NCBI GenBank assembly: GCA_905215275.1
Contig: CAJMPE010000019.1
Coordinates: forward strand, 1 to 16,753
Direction of reading: 5' to 3'
Source: an uncultured bacterium
GTDB taxonomy: Bacteria; Actinomycetota; Coriobacteriia; Coriobacteriales; Coriobacteriaceae
DNA: 16,753 nt
Shown one piece after another: positions 13,668-16,753 of the stretch; the stretch's first letter is position 1, and every line of letters begins with the position of its first letter. The notes under the pieces are model-generated. The model made no database searches and had not been told where the DNA came from. It saw only the letters and a list, made by a program, of their open reading frames with translations. Position numbers and translations under genes: made by a program.

Positions 13668-14588
13668 ATGGCCGACAATCGCAAGCGTGCACCGCGTGGA
13701 GGCAAGCAGGCTGCTTCTGGCTCGCGTCCGATTCGCCGTAACGACCGCGCTGCCACTCCCAAGGGCCAGCGCGAGCGCTCCCAAGTCCAGGCTGCGCGTC
13801 CGCAGCGCGATCGCAACCGCGACAACGTTCAGGCTCCCAAGGGCGAGTTTATCGAAGGTCGTCGTGCAGCCGCCGAGGCGCTGCGTACCGGCTTTCCCGT
13901 CAAGTGCGCGCTCATCGCCGAGGGCGGGGAGCGCGATGCCGCCCTGTCTCGTCTGGTCGATGACCTCAACGCCGCCGGTGTCCGCATTAAGTATGTGCCG
14001 CGTGCGCAGCTCGATGCGCTGTCGAGCCATGGCGCTCACCAGGGCATTGCGCTCGAGGTTGGTAACTTCCCTTACGCTGATGTTGCCGATATCCTCGACC
14101 GCGCGGGCGACGGTCCGGCGCTTGTCGTTGTGCTCGACCATGTGACCGACGACGGCAACTTTGGTGCCATCGTGCGCTCCGCCGAAGTCGTGGGCGCGGC
14201 GGGCGTCATCATTGCCAACAAGCGCGCTGCCGGCGTGACCGTTGGCAGCTACAAGACTTCCGCCGGCGCCGTCATGCACCTGCCTATCGCGCAGGTTCCC
14301 AATATCGCCCGTGCGCTCGATGACCTCAAGGCCGCTGGCTTTTGGGTGGGCGGTGCTTCCGAGCACGCCGAGGGCAGCTGCTGGGATGCTCCCTTCGAGG
14401 GCCGCGTGGCACTCGTCATGGGCTCCGAGGGCGACGGCATCTCGCGCCTGGTGCTTGAGAAATGCGACTTTTTGACCAAGCTTCCCCAGCGCGGCATGAC
14501 CGAGAGCCTCAACGTTGCCCAGGCGACCACGGCGCTGTGCTTTGAGTGGCTGCGCCGCAATGCCGGCGAGCTCATGGGGGAGGAGTAG
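13668..14588 (+). CDS. rlmB: RlmB/TrmH-family 23S rRNA 2'-O-methyltransferase
   Basis: A 306-residue SpoU-class (knotted) methyltransferase, probably methylating the ribose of the 23S rRNA P-loop guanosine as RlmB does. After a ~60-residue basic, disordered N-terminal extension comes the substrate-binding domain (FIEGRRAAAEAL, then SHGAHQGIALE). SpoU motif 1 is LDHVTDDGNFGAIVRSAE, motif 2 LVMGSEGDGIS and motif 3 SLNVAQATTALCFEW. AAGGAGG at 13654-13660 is 7 bases before ATG 13668. It sits 3 bases before the next gene and after an unusual structured gap. The basic tail is longer than in E. coli RlmB and may aid rRNA binding. Assignment to RlmB rather than another TrmH paralogue rests on the cluster context. 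Confidence 0.9.
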   Translation: MADNRKRAPRGGKQAASGSRPIRRNDRAATPKGQRERSQVQAARPQRDRNRDNVQAPKGEFIEGRRAAAEALRTGFPVKCALIAEGGERDAALSRLVDDLNAAGVRIKYVPRAQLDALSSHGAHQGIALEVGNFPYADVADILDRAGDGPALVVVLDHVTDDGNFGAIVRSAEVVGAAGVIIANKRAAGVTVGSYKTSAGAVMHLPIAQVPNIARALDDLKAAGFWVGGASEHAEGSCWDAPFEGRVALVMGSEGDGISRLVLEKCDFLTKLPQRGMTESLNVAQATTALCFEWLRRNAGELMGEE

Positions 14589-14591
14589 CGC

Positions 14592-15269
14592 ATGTCCAAG
14601 AAGAACCGCGCCAAGTCCAAGGCCAAGCGCTTTGGCGAGGGCTCGGCCAAGCCGATTGTTTCGGCTGCGACCTATGGCGTGGGCGGCAATGCGTTTGCGC
14701 AGGCTATCGCCGACCCAGTCTCGACGGTGCACTCCAATAAGCCTGAGCTGCTGGTGGTCGACGGTTACAACGTGATCCACTGCACGCCGCGCTACGAAAA
14801 GCTCGTGTACGACCATTCCGACGATCCGTATTCCGGCGACGTTCACGATATGGCGCGCACCGCGCTCATCAACGATGTTGCGGCGTTTGCCCAGGGCCGC
14901 TACGAGGCCGTGATCGTGTTTGACGGTGCGGGCAATATCTCCAGCGAGCGCCCCAACCTGCCGGCCCGTGGCGTGCGCATCGAGTTTTCGCCGACGGGCG
15001 TATCGGCCGATACCGTGGTGCAGAAGCTCTGCATCGAGGCACGCGAGGAAGGCCGCGCGTGCTCCGTGGTGTCGAGCGACGGCACGATTCAGGCCGTCGT
15101 CATGGGCAAGGGTGTCACGCGCATATCGAGCCGCATGCTGGTGGACGAGATCAAGCAGATCGATAACGACGTTCACGAGGCAGAGGAAGCTCCGCAGATC
15201 AAGATGACCCTGGGCAGTCGCCTAAGTCCCGATGCGCTGGCCAAGCTCAAGGCGTTGCGCGGGAGGTAG
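14592..15269 (+). CDS. rae1: NYN-domain RNase, Rae1/YacP family
   Basis: A 225-residue protein with a ~50-residue basic N-terminal extension (MSKKNRAKSKAKRFG) followed by a YacP-type NYN (PIN-like) nuclease domain. Acidic motifs are LLVVDGYNVIH (D57), AVIVFDGAG, then VVSSDGTIQAVV, as in Bacillus Rae1, which enters the ribosomal A site and cleaves mRNA during translation. Rae1 of Bacillus is about 170 residues; the surplus here is mainly the N-terminal tail. GGGGGAGGAG across the rlmB end serves as ribosome site, and the start is 3 bases after the rlmB stop. Position directly after rlmB is the same as in Bacillus (yacO-yacP). No clear terminator follows. Confidence 0.88.
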   Translation: MSKKNRAKSKAKRFGEGSAKPIVSAATYGVGGNAFAQAIADPVSTVHSNKPELLVVDGYNVIHCTPRYEKLVYDHSDDPYSGDVHDMARTALINDVAAFAQGRYEAVIVFDGAGNISSERPNLPARGVRIEFSPTGVSADTVVQKLCIEAREEGRACSVVSSDGTIQAVVMGKGVTRISSRMLVDEIKQIDNDVHEAEEAPQIKMTLGSRLSPDALAKLKALRGR

Positions 15270-15303
15270 GGGATTGTCCATAGAGACCCGTTTCCCAATT
15301 GGC

Positions 15304-15332
15304 CAGCCCGTTGATTTGTAATCAATGGGCTG
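15304..15332 (+). repeat. Hairpin copying the tRNA-Thr(UGU) anticodon arm
   Basis: CAGCCCGTTGATT, loop TGT, AATCAATGGGCTG forms 13 bp with one G-U. Its core TGATTTGTAATCA is identical to the anticodon arm of the tRNA-Thr(UGU) gene 190 bases downstream. The similarity continues through TGGG, TGC and GG with scattered single changes, reaching into the region equivalent to the T arm. It lacks acceptor and D arms, so it is not a functional tRNA. It is either a degenerate tRNA fragment or an anticodon-arm mimic at the end of the rae1 transcript. Confidence 0.6.
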
Positions 15333-15341
15333 CGGGCTTAC

Positions 15342-15400
15342 CGTCGCCAAAACGAATAGTTTTTGGTTCTGGCGAACAGATAAAACTATTCGTTCTGACG
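15342..15400. repeat. 13-bp inverted repeat with nested arms
   Basis: AACGAATAGTTTT (15351-15363) and AAAACTATTCGTT (15382-15394) are perfect reverse complements. An outer CGTC/GACG pair (15342-15345, 15397-15400) and an inner TCTG/CAGA extend the hairpin. A competing pairing TCGCCA (15344-15349) with TGGCGA (15370-15375) is also possible. It is AT-richer than the flanks and may be a mobile palindrome, a regulatory site or a structured 3' region. Confidence 0.5.
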
Positions 15401-15434
15401 AAGGGTTTTGAGATGTGGTCGGTCAAAGGGTCTG

Positions 15435-15463
15435 TTGCGCCTCGTCCGCAATTCCTTTATTCT
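15435..15463 (+). promoter_or_regulatory. Promoter of tRNA-Thr(UGU)
   Basis: TTGCGC (15435-15440) and TATTCT (15458-15463) are separated by 17 bases and lie 30 bases before the tRNA, consistent with a housekeeping sigma promoter for a single-gene stable-RNA transcript that ends at the terminator after the tRNA. Confidence 0.55.
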
Positions 15464-15493
15464 TAACTGGCTTCGCGTGAAAGCGCCAAGTGT

Positions 15494-15568
15494 GCCAGTG
15501 TGGCGCAACGGTAGCGCAACTGATTTGTAATCAGTGGGTTGCAGGTTCGATTCCTGTCACTGGCTCCA
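15494..15568 (+). tRNA. tRNA-Thr (anticodon UGU)
   Basis: The acceptor GCCAGTG (15494-15500) pairs with CACTGGC (15558-15564). The D arm has GCGC/GCGC, the anticodon arm ACTGA-TTTGTAA-TCAGT gives anticodon TGT, and the T arm is GCAGG-TTCGATT-CCTGT. The discriminator is T15565 and CCA is encoded at 15566-15568. It has its own promoter and terminator. Confidence 0.97.
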
Positions 15569-15577
15569 TGAGAGTTT

Positions 15578-15616
15578 CGGGCTCTGTTCCTTATGGGACA
15601 GGGCCCGTTTCTTTTT
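15578..15616 (+). terminator. Terminator after tRNA-Thr(UGU)
   Basis: CGGGCTCTGTTCC (15578-15590) pairs with GGGACAGGGCCCG (15595-15607), 13 bp including two G-U pairs, with loop TTAT and tail TTTCTTTTT. It is a textbook intrinsic terminator 9 bases after the encoded CCA. Confidence 0.93.
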
Positions 15617-15657
15617 AGGTGGTGTGCCATTGGGTCAGCGCCCATTCCGTTTTCGGT

Positions 15658-15876
15658 TTGTCTCAATCTGTAACACGAAGAGGCTGAAAACCCTCCTTAT
15701 AGTTACAGATTGAGACAATGCCAAGGGATGGCCGATAACATCTCAATCTGTAACACGAAGAGGCCGAAAACCGTTCTAGCTGTTACAGAATGAGACGTAA
15801 GCTGGGGTCTCTGCGAAACATCTCGATCTGTAACAGATAGGGGAGAAAATGTTCTCTAAATGTTACAGATTGAGAC
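15658..15876. repeat. Three palindromic units at exact 80-bp period
   Basis: The arm TCTCAATCTGTAAC (third copy TCTCGATCTGTAAC) begins at 15661, 15741 and 15821. Its reverse complement begins at 15702, 15782 and 15862, giving 27 bases inside every pair and 25 bases between units. In unit 1 the arms extend to a 17-bp perfect match (15658-15674 with 15702-15718); units 2 and 3 have one mismatch or G-U each. Inner loops are related (ACGAAGAGG then GAAAACC in units 1 and 2; GAAAA and TTCT in units 2 and 3) and each can form a small inner stem. No reading frame runs through it. It looks like a tandemly duplicated intergenic palindrome family. Confidence 0.88.
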
Positions 15877-15929
15877 AAAGGCCGGACCGGTCCCAGTCAT
15901 CCTGGTCGAGCGAGGATTTCCGGACATAC

Positions 15930-16022
15930 GAGCGTGGAAAATCTCCTGCTAAGTGAATGAGCGTGGATAATCTCCCACTTTGGGCTCGAAGCCACGCAAA
16001 AAGTGGGAGATTATCCACGCTC
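15930..16022. repeat. 23-bp palindrome plus an extra direct half copy
   Basis: GAGCGTGGATAATCTCCCACTTT (15959-15981) is the exact reverse complement of 16000-16022, with an 18-base loop. A third, partial copy of the left arm (GAGCGTGGAAAATCTCCT, 15930-15947) lies 29 bases upstream in the same direction. There is no T run, so termination is unlikely. A mobile intergenic repeat or a multi-copy binding site would fit. Confidence 0.85.
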
Positions 16023-16237
16023 GATTCTGTCTGGGAAGCCCGATATCGACCTATATATAGGTGCAAATGAGTCGATATCAAAGTTCGATCCTGATGGTGT
16101 ACTCCACTACGCAAAAGTGTTCCCTCGGGAAATGTCACCGCTATATGCAAATTCACCGTCCTCCATATCCAAACTCAGCAAAACCGCAGGTCAAAGGTAT
16201 GTAGATACGCCCGGCACCGTGTATCTAGAGGTTTTCG
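16023..16237. other. AT-richer intergenic stretch with a 14-bp palindrome
   Basis: No gene is supported here. ACCTATATATAGGT (16049-16062) is a perfect palindrome, overlapped by the 9-bp inverted repeat GATATCGAC (16042-16050) with GTCGATATC (16071-16079). A plus-strand reading frame (16003-16323) crosses this stretch, but it starts inside the neighbouring hairpin and contains the tRNA operon promoter, so it is not called as a gene. It may be remnant coding DNA. Confidence 0.4.
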
Positions 16238-16267
16238 TTGACAGCCCCCAAGGTGGCATCGTATTAT
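16238..16267 (+). promoter_or_regulatory. Promoter of the tRNA-Tyr-Thr-Met-tuf operon
   Basis: TTGACA (16238-16243), a perfect -35, and TATTAT (16262-16267), a near-consensus -10, are 18 bases apart. The expected start is near 16274, about 55 bases before tRNA-Tyr. It is the best sigma-70-type match in the window, as expected for a highly expressed stable-RNA and translation operon. Confidence 0.78.
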
Positions 16268-16329
16268 CTTCTTCGTTCGCGGGGGCGGCGGTCCAAAAGA
16301 CCAAAGGACCTGCGGATACTTGAACGATT

Positions 16330-16411
16330 GGGAGTTTGCCCGAGTGGTTAATGGGGACGGGCTGTAAACCCGTTGGCTCTGCCTACATAGGTTCGAATCC
16401 TATAGCTCCCA
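16330..16411 (+). tRNA. tRNA-Tyr (anticodon GUA)
   Basis: GGGAGTT (16330-16336) pairs with AGCTCCC (16404-16410). The anticodon arm ACGGG-CTGTAAA-CCCGT gives GTA. The long variable arm between the anticodon and T arms fits class II tRNA-Tyr. The T arm is ATAGG-TTCGAAT-CCTAT. The discriminator is A16411 and CCA is not encoded (ACCCG follows). Confidence 0.96.
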
Positions 16412-16421
16412 CCCGTCAAGT

Positions 16422-16497
16422 GCCTGTATAGCTCAGTCGGTAGAGCACTTCGTTGGTAACGAAGAGGTCACCAGTTCAAGTCTGGTTGCAGGCTCCA
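16422..16497 (+). tRNA. tRNA-Thr (anticodon GGU)
   Basis: GCCTGTA (16422-16428) pairs with TGCAGGC (16487-16493). The anticodon arm CTTCG-TTGGTAA-CGAAG gives GGT and the T arm is ACCAG-TTCAAGT-CTGGT. The discriminator is T16494 with encoded CCA. It lies 10 bases after tRNA-Tyr, in the same transcript. Confidence 0.96.
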
Positions 16498-16500
16498 TCC

Positions 16501-16577
16501 GGCGGTGTAGCTCAGTTGGTTAGAGCACACGGTTCATACCCGTGGCGTCACTGGTTCGAATCCAGTCACCGCTACCA
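16501..16577 (+). tRNA. tRNA-Met (anticodon CAU), elongator type
   Basis: GGCGGTG (16501-16507) pairs with CACCGCT (16567-16573) with a G1-U72 wobble, as in elongator tRNA-Met of Bacillus. The anticodon arm ACGG-TTCATAC-CCGT gives CAT. The T arm is CTGG-TTCGAAT-CCAG. The discriminator is A16574 with encoded CCA. The paired first base argues against the initiator; a lysidine-modified tRNA-Ile cannot be strictly excluded. Confidence 0.93.
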
Positions 16578-16588
16578 TAGGTAACACG

Positions 16589-16619
16589 GTGGCTTCTCAA
16601 TAGTATGTTGAGAGGCCAC
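16589..16619 (+). other. Stem-loop in the tuf leader
   Basis: GTGGCTTCTCAA (16589-16600) pairs with TTGAGAGGCCAC (16608-16619), 12 bp with one G-U and a 7-base loop, between tRNA-Met and tuf. A smaller GTCCC/GGGAC hairpin follows. There is no T run. It probably marks a processing or stability element separating the tRNAs from the tuf message. Confidence 0.6.
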
Positions 16620-16673
16620 TATGGTATAAAGGCAAAGTCCCGTCCGGGGACGACCTGTTAAGAGGAGGGCTTT

Positions 16674-16753
16674 ATGGCCAAAGAGAAGTTTGAGCGCACT
16701 AAGCCGCATGTTAACATCGGCACCATCGGTCACGTTGACCACGGCAAGACCAC
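16674..16753 (+). CDS. tuf: Elongation factor Tu, N-terminal fragment
   Basis: The first 26 residues of EF-Tu, the GTPase that delivers aminoacyl-tRNA to the ribosome; the gene runs off the window end. MAKEKFERTKPHVNIGTIG followed by HVDHGKT is the canonical beginning, including the G1 P-loop GHVDHGKT. AGGAGG at 16663-16668 is 5 bases before ATG 16674. It follows three tRNA genes whose products EF-Tu carries, probably in one transcript from the strong promoter near 16250, an arrangement like the E. coli tRNA-tufB operon. Confidence 0.97.
   Translation, partial: MAKEKFERTKPHVNIGTIGHVDHGKT

Noticed and set aside
15304..15332. Complete additional tRNA gene
   Set aside because: Only an anticodon-arm-like hairpin is present; acceptor stem and D arm cannot be built from the flanks.
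15658..15876. CRISPR array
   Set aside because: Repeats are short and alternate in orientation, the inner spacers are related to each other, and no cas genes are present.
16003..16323. 106-residue plus-strand reading frame before tRNA-Tyr
   Set aside because: It starts inside the arm of the 23-bp palindrome, has no ribosome site, resembles no family I know and contains the TTGACA-TATTAT promoter. At most it is remnant coding DNA.

Overview
The window reads as chromosome of a high-GC Gram-positive gut bacterium of the class Coriobacteriia, most likely a Collinsella relative. This is inferred from G/C-ending codons, Shine-Dalgarno sequences before nearly every gene, and protein family resemblance; no search was run. 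The first ~480 bases are an exception. They are AT-richer, with different codon use inside an open reading frame that continues into typical host sequence, which suggests a chimeric assembly join or a recombination junction.

Layout. 1-1360: the C-terminal end of a 2-hydroxyacyl-CoA dehydratase activase-like protein, overlapped by a TetR-type regulator. 1553-4195: clpC, closed by a strong terminator. 4278-5212: an antitoxin/PIN toxin module with a 12-7-12 palindromic operator. 5361-6818: a pepD-type dipeptidase with a strong terminator. 6944-8722 (minus): a hipB-hipA module preceded by three operators at exact 27-bp spacing. 8843-9421 (minus): the manganese exporter mntP behind a yybP-ykoY Mn2+ riboswitch. 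9770-15269: a tightly packed run disA-ispD-ispF-cysS-(structured gap)-rlmB-rae1/yacP. 15270-16329: a repeat-rich interval around a tRNA-Thr(UGU) gene. 16330-16753: tRNA-Tyr, tRNA-Thr(GGU), tRNA-Met and the start of tuf.

How it fits together. clpC, disA, ispD, ispF, cysS, rlmB and rae1 follow the conserved Firmicutes order (Bacillus subtilis clpC-radA-disA-yacL-ispD-ispF-gltX-cysE-cysS-mrnC-rlmB-rae1). Here clpC is split from disA by an accessory block holding both toxin-antitoxin modules, pepD and mntP, and the mini-RNase III gene mrnC is missing between cysS and rlmB. The disA run carries housekeeping functions: c-di-AMP signalling, isoprenoid precursors, cysteinyl-tRNA, 23S rRNA methylation and ribosome-associated mRNA decay. 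The Thr-Tyr-Thr-Met-tuf cluster resembles the tRNA-tufB operon of E. coli.

The least explained parts are non-coding: a ~104-nt nested helix between cysS and rlmB; a 13-bp hairpin imitating the tRNA-Thr(UGU) anticodon arm; three long-palindrome units at an exact 80-bp period; and a 23-bp palindrome with an extra half copy. No CRISPR array, transposase or integrase is visible.
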